Below, piece by piece: positions 34,103 to 44,000 of a stretch of 64,000 bases of DNA. The DNA comes from Sternotherus odoratus. Taxonomy: Eukaryota; Chordata; Testudines; Kinosternidae. The stretch covers positions 83,496,390 through 83,560,389 of the forward strand of contig JAVMKO010000003.1 of the NCBI GenBank assembly GCA_032164245.1. The letters are read 5' to 3'. The notes beneath the pieces are model-generated. The model did no database searches, had not been told where the DNA came from, and saw only the letters and a program-made list of their open reading frames with translations. How positions within the stretch are numbered: the first letter of the stretch is position 1; each line of letters begins with the position of its first letter. The position numbers and the translations under genes are program-made.

Positions 34103-34368
34103 CTGAACACAAATGACAAATTATATAATATTAATACACTTTACAAGACAGTTGCTTACCTGTTCTGTAACTGTTGTTCACTGAAATGGTGCAGACGTGT
34201 ATTCCACTCAAGGAGGTATGTGACCAGTGCACTGAAGCTGGAGAACTCTGCCTAGCAGTACCTGTACGGGTGAGGCTCAGACCTTGTGGCCCTAAACCCA
34301 CCCTTGACTATTTAAAGGCACCACCACCCCGTCGCCCCCTCAATTAATTCGGTCTGAAGATCAAGAGT
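34103..34368 (+). repeat. Direct repeat copy A (partner at 35085-35356)
   Basis: 266 bp, collinear with 35085-35356 from CTGAACAC to TCAAGAGT. I count about five substitutions and a few small indels. It includes a DIRS-like terminal segment (TTACCTGTTCTGTAACTGTTG) preceded by 55 bp of other sequence, so the duplication exceeds any single element end. Confidence 0.9.
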
Positions 34369-35084
34369 GGATTGCCACTTACTTGCAGGGGCGAAAAAAT
34401 GCAGGCCTGTTATTTACCAGGCTGCACATGACAACAGACTATATCGTAAGGGGTGCAAGGAGAGTATGGGTCACGACACAAACTGCAGACACACACACAC
34501 ACCCCTAAAATTAATCAATTTAAAGTTTTATTGGGGATAATTACAAGGGGTAAGGGAGCAGCCTTTGATTAGCTAATAGACTTAATGAAACTTAACACAC
34601 ACAATGACTAAAATATCTACTAACAATATTTATAAACAAAGATGCAGCATTTAGTAATAACTGATACTTACAAATACAAACCAGCATAACGACCGGCAAA
34701 GGTAGAAGCTGTGTTTGAAAACACGTGAGCTGAGAGAGAGGCTTTGAGGTGATCAGGCTCGGTTACGGGGATACACGGGATACACAAGATTCGGTTTTCT
34801 TTCTCCTCTCTCTGTCTGCACATGGCAGACAGACCCATAAGTACCAACCATGACATCACAGAAGTGTCATAGGGGATGGGGCCCAAAACCTGTTTGTGTT
34901 CGTTTCCGATTGGCACGAGCAATGTTTACACCGAGTAGGGGAGCAGGTGCCTAAAAGTCTGGCTTCGCCCCAAAGGTGAGGGTATGCACATTGTTTTAGA
35001 ATGTGCGCGAAACTGAATGACAAAAGAAGAGGCCAGGGCAAAACTGGTATGGGCAAGTTTTACAGAATGCAGACAGGAACTGAT
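34369..35084 (-). mobile_element. LTR-like block between two direct repeats
   Basis: 716 bp. On the - strand it reads like a solo LTR: an AATAAA at 34527-34532 (plus TTTATT) followed by a GT-rich stretch and a CCCCTGCA-like end near 34384. No primer-binding site, coding region or clear short target duplication is seen. The retroviral-LTR identity is tentative and the exact ends are unresolved. Confidence 0.4.
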
Positions 35085-35356
35085 CTGAACACACAAATGA
35101 CAAATTATATAATGTTAATACACTTTACAAGACAGTTGCTTACCTGTTCTGTAACGGTTGTTCACTGAAATGTGGGTGCAGACGTGTATTCCACTCAAGG
35201 AGGTATGTGACCAGTGCACCGAAACTGGAGAACTCTGCCTAGCAGTACCTGTACGGGTGAGGCTCAGACCTCGTGGCCCTAAACCCACCCTTGACTATTT
35301 AGAAGGCACCACCACCCCGTCGCCCCCTCAATTAATTCGGTCTGAAGATCAAGAGT
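35085..35356 (+). repeat. Direct repeat copy B
   Basis: 272 bp, the partner of 34103-34368. Unlike copy A, it continues without a break into the rest of the DIRS-like element, so B looks like the original context. Confidence 0.9.
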
Positions 35357-35510
35357 AGATATCAGTGCAGACGGATGGAGGGTGGGTCATCATTACACAT
35401 CTGCACCCACATCTTGAAGAACAGTTACAGGACAGGTCAGTAACCATATTTTCTTGTTAAAATGGGTGCAGAAGTGTATTCCACTCAGGTGACTCACAAG
35501 CAGGTGTAAG
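35130..35510 (-). repeat. Terminal/foldback region of a DIRS-like element
   Basis: TTACCTGTTCTGTAACGGTTG at about 35140 recurs inverted at about 35410-35435 (GAACAGTTACAGGACAGGTCAGTAAC). GTGGGTGCAGACGTGTATTC recurs inverted at 35393-35412 and direct at 35463-35483. Repeated and inverted ends are expected of DIRS retrotransposons, which lack ordinary LTRs. Confidence 0.5.
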
Positions 35511-35544
35511 AGGTGGAGCTCAGAGTCTACTACACTAGACACAG

Positions 35545-35983
35545 TAGTAACCGTATATTGCTTGGTAAAAGAATGTATAGAAGACTAGCAGCCCCACAAA
35601 CTTCCAATTTGGAACCATTACTGAGGAATGCTATCAATGTCACTTGGGCCTGTGTTGAATGAGCCCACCATCTCTGTAGAGGCATGGACTGAGCTATGTT
35701 ATTTGCTGATATAATACAAAAAGATATCCACCCTGGAAATCATTTGTGCAAAGGCCCTTCTGACCTGTCATGCGATTTGCATAGAAGACACAGACGAGGT
35801 GATGCACAAAAAGCCATTGTCCACCCTAGGTAAATTGCCAAGCACCATCTCACATGCAATGTGTGAAGTCACTGGTCATCCAGATTGGAGTGTGGCTTAG
35901 AAAAGAAAATGGGTGGGTACATTTTGGTTAAAATGAAACTGTGAAAGCCCTTTCGACAAAAAAAAGAAAGAAAAAGGATATGG
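35545..35983 (-). pseudogene. Tyrosine recombinase relic, C-terminal part
   Basis: - strand frame giving SFCIISANNIAQSMPLQRWW then AHSTQ and SKLEVCGAASLLYIL. The AHST-x motif corresponds to HxxR; arginine is replaced by glutamine. The catalytic tyrosine segment is not conserved. It is separated from its N-terminal part by the hAT insertion at 35992-36786. Confidence 0.65.
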
Positions 35984-35991
35984 GCATAGAG

Positions 35992-36786
35992 CAGGGGTGG
36001 GCAAACTGTGGCCCACTGGCCATTTTTATCCAGCCTGCGGGGGAGCAGGCAAGACCCCACGCCCACGGGCCGGGGCGCCAGGCGGAGTGCTGCTCACTGC
36101 GGGGCCGCACAGGCGGAGCGGCGGGAGGAGCGCCACTCACCGTGGGGGCCTCCCGAGCGGAGCGCAGCTCGCTGCAGGGCCCCGCAGCGGGAGGAGCGCC
36201 ACTCACTGTGGGGCCGCCCCAGGAGGCGTCTCCAGGGCAGAGCACCGCTCGCGGCAGGGCCCACACCAAGGCGTCAGGAGGAGCGCCGCTCACTGCAGGG
36301 CCCCTCGGGTGGAATGCCCCAAGCCGTGGAATCCCGTGCCACCAGGCCGGGGCACCCGGCGGAGCGCCGCAGGGCCCCCGGGCTGAGTGTGCGAGCAGTG
36401 GGACCCCCACCCTGGGGCCGGGGCACTGGGCGGAAGGGGATGAGCTGCAGAGCCCCGTATAGGTTGAAGAACCCTGCTGAGCAAGTTAAACAAGGGAGGG
36501 GGCTTAGGTATTTGGGGGGGGGAGGGTTAGAGTCAGGGGTCTAGGAAGGAGCAGTCAGGGAACAAAAGAGCAGGGGGGCTGATCAAGGGACAAGAGCGGG
36601 GGGGGAAGAGGGTGGTTTGGATGGGTCAGGTTTCTATGGGGGGCAATCAGGGGGCAGGAAATGGGTAGGGGTCCAATAGGGGGCAGGGCCAGGCTGTTTG
36701 GGGAAGGTTCGGCCTTCCCCACCTGGCCCTCCACACAATTTTGAACCCCAACGTGGCCCTTGGGCCAAAACGTTTGCCCACCCCTG
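35992..36786. mobile_element. hAT transposon inserted in the DIRS recombinase, exact 8-bp target duplication
   Basis: Left end CAGGGGTGGGCAAACTGTGG, right end reverse-complemented CAGGGGTGGGCAAACGTTTT. GCATAGAG flanks both sides (35984-35991, 36787-36794). The core (about 36050-36440) is GC-rich with repeats of GGAGCGCCACTCACTG-like units. Several long overlapping open frames are compositional, not genes. Confidence 0.92.
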
Positions 36787-36794
36787 GCATAGAG

Positions 36795-36935
36795 CCACTT
36801 GTCTTTGAAAAACTGTATGAATGGAGGTTCTGCCATTAAGGCCTGCAGCTTGCCTACTCTCCTTGCAGATGTTATAGCAACAAAAGCGTCTGTCTTCTGG
36901 CACAAAAGGAACAGAGAAATGAAAACTCAAATGAA
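36795..36935 (-). pseudogene. Tyrosine recombinase relic, box-I part
   Basis: - strand frame with AITSARR (box-I arginine) and LMAEPPFIQFFKDKW, conserved in DIRS recombinases. It runs directly into the hAT insertion point on its 3' side. Confidence 0.7.
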
Positions 36936-37075
36936 AGTATCAGAAGGACACTTAAAACAGTGTTAAGGGCCCACAGGGGAACCGGCTCTTTCACAGGTAC
37001 ATGGAGATGAAATAAATACTCTTTTACTATCATGGAGCTCAAGAAGATTGACTTCCCTTAAAAGTATATGGAGAT

Positions 37076-37270
37076 ATGCCTATCTCATAGAACTGGAAAG
37101 ACCTTGAAAGGTCATTGAGTCCAGTCCCCTGCCTACGCTAGCAGGACCAAGTACTGTCTGTCCTCTGACAGATTTTTTGCCCCAAGATCCCTAAATGGCC
37201 CCCTCAAGGATTGAACTCACAATCCTGGGTTTAGCAAGCCAATGCTCAAACCACTGAGTTATCCCTCCCC
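37076..37270 (-). mobile_element. tRNA-derived SINE with CR1-like tail
   Basis: On the - strand it starts GGGGAGGGATAACTCAGTGG, has a Pol III A-box-like TAACTCAGTGG (37251-37261) and a B box GTTCAATCC (37208-37216), then a body and a tail. The tail (CTTTCAAGGTCTTTCCAGTT) resembles the 3' end of CR1 LINEs, its presumed mobilising partner. This structure is known for turtle tRNA-type SINEs. Confidence 0.75.
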
Positions 37271-38361
37271 AAGTGGCTTAGCCTTTGGATGAGCAGGTGA
37301 AATGCTGAGTTGCTAAGTGAACTCTCAATGAACTAAATGAGAGACCAGAATACAACATGTAACAGGCACTCCAAAATGTCTTGAATGCAGGCCAGCATTG
37401 GCTGAATTCCCCAAGCTAGCGACCACACTGAAAAAATTGCTTCCACTTGGCAAAAACACGTTTCTTTAGGAGAGGGCTTCCTATTATTAAACAAACACTT
37501 GAACAGCTTCCAAACATGCTTCCTCTTCCTCATCTAGCCATGCAGCATCCATGCCACCAGATGCAGAGTGCTGGATGCAAAACTTGACTCTGGTGTTGAG
37601 TCAGTAGATCAGGATAAAGAGGAAGAGATATGGGAGGTTAAACCGACAGACTGAGTAGGTTGGAGAACCAACATTGTCTCAGCCAAGCAGGTGTGAGGAG
37701 AATCAGTCTGGCCTGATCCAATTTCAGCTTCAGAATGACCTATGGTATGATTGGGTTCAGGAGAGAGAGCATACAGAAAAGCTGATCCCCAGCTGAGGTG
37801 AAAAGTGTTCATTAAGGAGCCTGGACAAAGACTCGCTCATGAGCAAAATTGATGGCACATCCTGTTGTTTCTTGTTGCAAACAGGCTGATAGTCAGAATG
37901 CCCCATTTTGTGAAGATGGTACTCAGCACTCTGGACTTCAAAGACCATTTGTGATACTAGGAGATATTCCTGCTGAAGTGATCTGCCAAGACCAATTTCA
38001 ACCATACTTGGAGAGTGAAGGTGCAGTCTTGCATGCTGGGCTACGTAAGTGCGTGCAGCACATGACATTGTTATTTTAGGCATACCTGGCCCATAGTTGA
38101 AGGTGCAGCTTGTTGTGTCCGATACAGGAGACAAATTGCTTGAAATCATTCATTTGACAGAAAGGCTCTTGAACCTGTAGAATCTAATAGGGCCCCAATG
38201 AACTTTTTGGAGGTGTTTTTTTAAAATTAATGTTAGCTTCCTCTCTTTGTTAAAGATGAGATCCAGATGACTGAAGTGGGAATTGGACATGAAACAGAAC
38301 TTATTCCCTGGACTTGCCTCTCACTAACCAGTCATACAGGAAGACATAATGGAAGATATAA

Positions 38362-39022
38362 TGTGACAGAATGGACCCCTATATTCGCACCCAACACACT
38401 ATTGTATTAACTTTGTACAAAATATGCCTTGTAAGGTATCATTTGAAACCTAAGAACTTGTTGCTTGATAACATCATGGTGAAATGTATGTAACAATAAT
38501 ATATGTAAAGTTATGAATATAAGCTGAAGTAGTGACTGAAGTATGTTTACTATTTTAGATTGGCAAGGACAATTGAGTCACTAAACCCGTCCTCATGCAT
38601 GTAGCATCAGATACCCTTATCAGTACTGCATTTCTCAGGATAATGCATTTCAAAGTGTGACTGGACTATAAGTGAGGGGCAAAATACCCCAAGTTCTCTT
38701 CTTAACTATCTCTCTTTTCCACCTAAGACCACCAAAGAAACAGCCTATGGACTTTGTGAACAGAACCGGACCTGAAACTTAGTCAACAATGATACTGGGA
38801 AACTTAAACCATGTCTAGTTTGTTAAGTTCATAAAGTGTTTTATCTTTATTTTTCTTATAACTATTTCTGACTTTAATTGCCCATTTCTTGTATTCACTC
38901 TTTTTGTAGCTAAATAAACTTATTTTATTCTTTAATCAAAACTAATCCAGTGATGTGAACCATGCTGGTAATTCCATTTGAAGTGGCAAATTGTTGTATA
39001 TTGTCTCCTTAGAGGAGCAATG
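38362..39022 (+). mobile_element. Probable solo LTR (endogenous retrovirus type)
   Basis: Starts TGTGACAGAATGG. Carries a TATAAG box-like site near 38668 and AATAAA at 38913-38918 within a T-rich region, then about 100 bp of U5-like sequence. No internal retroviral coding sequence is adjacent. No clear target duplication found; the 3' end is approximate. It interrupts the DIRS-like relic. Confidence 0.5.
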
Positions 39023-39849
39023 GAACAATGGAAGAGGAGGCACTACCACCTCATCAGATGAGGAGGATGAGCTGGTAGTCTGAGGGGAAGCTTCTTTGTC
39101 TACCCTAGCCTCCTGTTCCTCAAATGTTTCTGCCTATTGAGTAACATGAGGAGGAGATGATGCTAGGATCTATCATCCCATGGAGAATGGTGATAAGCTG
39201 CCAATGGATCCCAATGTTGCCATTAAAGACCATATGGGGAGGGCTTGGAATCCAAGGTTGTTTCCACTAAGCATGATGGTGCTCCCCAAAAGTCTTCCCT
39301 GTCTCTTTGGGAAAAATAGCTCTAGTATGAGAACCCTGGATAGAAAATCAATTAGACGAATAAGAGAGCTCCTCATCAACAACTTCTTCCTCTAATGGAA
39401 GCGCTCCAACCAAAAAAGTTGGTGAATCAGATGGTACCGAAGACCTATAGGGATCCAGAGACCAAGTGGTTCTCAGTACCAAGAAGTGATTGGTGCTTGC
39501 AATTATTAATGACGCTGGTTTAGCAGTCACTGATAAGTCCTTCCGCTACCTAAATCTTGCAGTACAGAGTCAAGTTGTGGTACTGATGGGACAGTCTGCT
39601 TGTCCCTGCAGAACAGTACTGTGGGTTTTGGGCACATACTGACATAGATAGGCTTGATCTTCCATGGTACTGAAGAATTCATTAGAGGATGTATTAGGAG
39701 AGGGATTACATCTGACGGTAAGGCTCTTCTATATTTGCTTTTTCCATCTCTTCCAGCTGATACTGGAGCCTTCTTGGAGACATACTTGCTGTTATAGGAG
39801 CTATGGAGTCTCCCTGCTCCACCACAATCAGAGAAGCCCTTAGCCTCTG

Positions 39850-40930
39850 CTACAGAGCCTCAAGGTCAACGCTTCCAAGGTCAGTGACTTGCTTAGAGAG
39901 TGGGGAGATCTTTTTGGAAAGGGAGTTAGAGCTCTTCCTGAGAAAATTAGAGGAGACCTCTGGAGCCTTTCCCTTTCTGGGGGAATCCTGAGCCCAAGTC
40001 AGAAGGGTACACAAAACAACTGATGTGAAGGGGGGTTCTTCTGAACTGGCTCTGATGGGGGACAAAAGTAGTACGTCATTATTAACACTCGCAGGTTGAT
40101 TTGCTCGTTCTTTCTTTCCCTAGATTTAAGAGCTTAACAGAAGTGACACTTCTGAGGGATGTGTGACTCTCTCACAGAAGTGTCTCTTCTGCTTAGGCCA
40201 GGGGGTACTTGCCAGTCAGGCCCAAAACCCATTGACATATCCATCGGAAACACCTTTGTGCATAATCGATCCAGCAGGTCTGAATGAGATTATCTACAAT
40301 ATTCATTCACTGGATCCAGTCTTCAATTCATATTTATTTTCTGATACCAATCCCATTGTTGTTTGGATACAATAGGAGACAATAAGAGGGCATGTGAAGA
40401 GGGAAGGAGAAGAAGGGCTCTTAGTTGGAGAAAGTAGTAGAGAGATCCTGATTTCTTCTAGCTCCCTGGTGACTCTTGGGGAAGCAGTTAGTCTGATCAG
40501 TTGTAACAAAACATCCAATACCTGCTCAGAAAAAATTCCTGGCTCAGCTATTAAAGGAACTTGAGATTAATCTGAACAATGAACTGTTGCTTTAACTGTT
40601 GCAGGGTTGCGCTGGTGCTCAAAAACTATCGGTTTTCATGCTCAGTTCCTTAACTCTCACTTTTGGTTCTACCTCATTTGGAGCCAGCCCTATCAGATTA
40701 TAAGAGGAACATCTCCTGATCCCGCCTTGAGAACTTGTAATCAAACTGCACTCTTGATAGTGTCCAGTCTCTTGGGTGTGGATTGGCACGTGACAAGGGC
40801 CAGACATTCTGGAAACAGAAGCCAACACCACTGTGGATTCCTTCTCCTTTGGATCCTTACTTTTCTCAGATCCCGTAGCACTGGGCACCAAAGAGGAACT
40901 CTCCTTCCTGACTGAATCACTCCGAGCCAA
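39850..40930 (-). pseudogene. DIRS gag-like relic
   Basis: Broken - strand frames rich in Ser, Lys and Pro (for example SSNFLRKSSNSLSKKISPLS at 39850-40065 and RKESSSLVPSATGSEKSKDP at 40619-40930), lying upstream of the recombinase in the element's orientation. Assignment rests on position and composition more than on a clear motif. Confidence 0.35.
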
Positions 40931-41000
40931 AGCAGACCTTCAAGAACCAGCTGCCTGCTGTGCCATTCCTGATAGTTTCACTGTCAGTGCCTCCCTGCAG

Positions 41001-44000
41001 TAAAATCGCCTGGAGTCTATTTTAATCTTTTCTTCTTTGTTTGTGTGGTAAAAGTTGATCAAATAGAAATATAGAGGGAGAACGTCCCTCTCCTAAACAT
41101 ACAAGGCATTTGGCCTGTGCATCTATGGCAGGTTATACCGACCCCACACTGGTGAGGTGAAGGTTAAGAAGTTTTTCTGAACACAGGAAGCCACACCCTC
41201 TCACCCTTGCTGGGAATGCTCCCATGAGAGTTCAAAAGAGAGCAACTCAGTTTGGTCTGGGCTGACCAAGCAGGAGAGCGGTTGGGTGCTGTAGCCTCCT
41301 GCAGGGTAGCTTCTGGGGCCAGGTCTCACTATCAAACCACTGCAGGCCTTTCAGCCACAGGGGCAAAGGACGACAAGTCACTGCAGAGAGGGGAGGATGC
41401 TGTAGGAATGACCTGAGAGGACTCCAAGGGGAACTCCAAGACAATCCGGGGTGCAGAAGGAGGAACAGAAGGAGGTAGGAAGTGACCCAGGGAACAGGCA
41501 TAAGAGCACCTCTATCTGGACCATTATTTTGAAGGGTGCTAGGTTAGAATGAGGTGGAACAGGGTGGGCCTGGGGTCCCCAACCTTGAGTCACTAACCCT
41601 CTGCTGTTGGCAACATGGCCACTGATTCTAGCCACTGGGCAATGCAGCCACTGACTCCCACCACTGGTGGCACAGTCTGGAAGATAGCCACTATACTTGT
41701 ATTACCAGCTGTGGACTCAAAGGCCCCATTTGACAGCACCTGACACCAGGAACACTGCCAGTCATGAGATACATCTCTTAAATCCAGGCTTCTTAGCTTT
41801 TGGTTCTGACATCCTAACCAATTAGGTATTACTTTTAGTGGAATTCTGCAGCATTCATGTCCCTCTCACATTTCTTTGCTTCCCTGCAGAAAAAAAGACT
41901 TTCTGATGGGGAAGCAAAGGGAAGCAGCAAGAGTGGTCATCGACTGGGGACCCACGGTAGCCAGCAGAGAGATAAATCACTGTTGAGGGGGAAGGGCAGG
42001 GCTGAGGATGCCCCAGCTTGTGACTCCTACTCTGCACCAGGCTCAGCTGCTAGTCTTGGCTCAGCTGGGCTGGGGGTGGAGGAGGACCACACGTCCTCTT
42101 GCCTTGCATGGAACAGCTGAGTCCAGGTCATACGCACTCCCAGAAACCTCCCCTAGCTCCACTCCCCCTCCACCCTCCACTTTCTGCCCTCATTGCGCCT
42201 CAGCCATGGGGGAGGGACCACTGTATAGGGAGCTGCTCCCCTCTCTGCCCAACTCCTGTACATCTGGACCCTCCCAGAGCTTCTTCCCCACCCTCCCCCA
42301 TTCAGAACCCTCCCACCAAGCTCCCCGCACCCAAAACCCTTCCCCACAGCAAACCCCTTCCCCTCCCTACCAAGTCTTACCTCCTGCACCTGGACCAGAG
42401 ATTGCATTCATATTCTGTTCTCCTGGTGGCAGCCCTGCTCACTAACAAAAAGTATGAGAACCTTAATCCCAAATTACTACTTACTACTATAGCTTTTCCA
42501 TTCTTTTATTTGTAATCTCAGTCTAACCCAGTGCCAACTTTCTGATCTCATAGTAGAAAAAAAGATTAGGAAGCAATTATAGCATAACCATATCCCATAA
42601 GTCCCTTCATTATGCCATCTAAACAGGCCATGTACACTTGAAACCCTCAAGTCTACGACACTACTGTGAAAGAGGAATTGAGTCTGAAATCCGTTCCTAC
42701 TGGTTTACAAAAAAAGTACATAGAAGTATCAAAAGCTAAATGTTACTATAACTCATGCACAGGCAGACAGTACAGGTGAAAGAACAAATGCAGTGAAAAT
42801 ATAAAAGGAGACACAAAGTCTATAAACTAACATATGGTGTGCAAGGATGGGGATCAAATATTAGAGGAGCAGTCTGTTGTTGAAGTCCCCCAACCTTAGG
42901 TTTTGTAAAGCCTATTAAAACACCACTTCATATGACTAGAAATCTAACCTCTGTATTAAATATATGGATCAGTACTAAACATTGACTTTCAGATACCTTT
43001 CCTCTAGGTGACACTGTGGAGACATCTCCTACCTAAAAAAAAATAAATAAATAAAAATATCTTGCTTGATCCCTTATCCAGAGAGATGTCCTGGTGAGCC
43101 ATAGGCTCCAGGAAAAAGTACAATAAAAAAAAATGAACTGGCTCATCACATTGTTTTGCACCAGGGCAAATAAAATCAGATGTGACTTGTAACAAAAGGA
43201 GTGAACCCCACAGAAAAAGTTACACAAGAGACTAGGACGACCAAACACATGTAATGATGTGCACATACAACATAACATACTGCTCCCCATGAACAAAGAA
43301 AAGGCACATAACCAAGCATCAATGATGTAGATATGACCACACTCAATGATGCATATAGGGGCACTTTAGAAGCCCATCTAACCATGAAAGCTAGACAAAT
43401 ACTTACACCACAGTATGACACAGACAGCAGGATTCAGATGGAGCAACAAAAACTGGGGCACAATGAAGCTGGGATGAGCCATTCTCACTTCTCTTCCTCC
43501 TCCACTTTGTACTGGTTGCTGGTGCCCAAGATGGCTACTTCTTCACTCCAGCAGGTGGCTACAGTTAGGAGGTACCACACAAGCACACCTTTACTTAATC
43601 AAAACTGGAAGCTGTTCTGAATGAGCTGTCTTTCCTCTCCCTTTCTTTAGACCCCACCCTACAAGTGCAGTGAAAATCTCACCTTCCGGGAAGTGCACAG
43701 AAGATGAAGAGCCTGCCAGTTAATGAAACAGATATGCCTGCAGCCTCACTCAGCAGGGAAAAAATTTCAGTCTAGTCTCCTGCAGTGAATCCATGGATTG
43801 TTTGCTGCTCAGCTGTCTTACAGTGGTGCCTATAACTCCAATGTTGAATATGGCCAGAGAGATATGGTCTCTTATACATTCCTCTGGAGTGGTGTGCTCA
43901 AAACACAGATGCCTTGTTCATGCATAAGAACTAGACAGCAAATCTGACTAGAAACTAACATGAAATTGACCAGTTCAGTTTCATTATCCCTGCAGAAGAA

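Larger units (their letters stand above)
35545..41000 (-). mobile_element. DIRS-like tyrosine-recombinase retrotransposon relic, with later insertions
   Basis: Read on the - strand, order gag-like, RNase H-like, tyrosine recombinase. Recombinase evidence is strong: VAITSARRVGKLQALMAEPP near 36800-36880 carries the box-I arginine, and WWAHSTQAQVTLIAFLSNGS (about 35590-35670) is the HxxR box with R changed to Q, followed by the GAAS segment. A gag-like part is suggested at 39850-40930 by Ser/Lys-rich fragments. Stops and shifts throughout show it is dead. hAT (35992), SINE (37076) and LTR (38362) insertions interrupt it. The 5' limit is approximate. Confidence 0.65.

Noticed and set aside
34103..35356. 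Direct repeats A and B as the two LTRs of a small retrotransposon
   Set aside because: They do not begin TG and end CA with a shared short target duplication, and B continues into DIRS-like sequence that A lacks.
35928..36544. 160-178 codon Pro/Ala/Gly-rich frames
   Set aside because: Inside the hAT element defined by GCATAGAG duplications.
37208..37261. A tRNA gene
   Set aside because: The A and B boxes belong to a SINE head; no full cloverleaf is supported.
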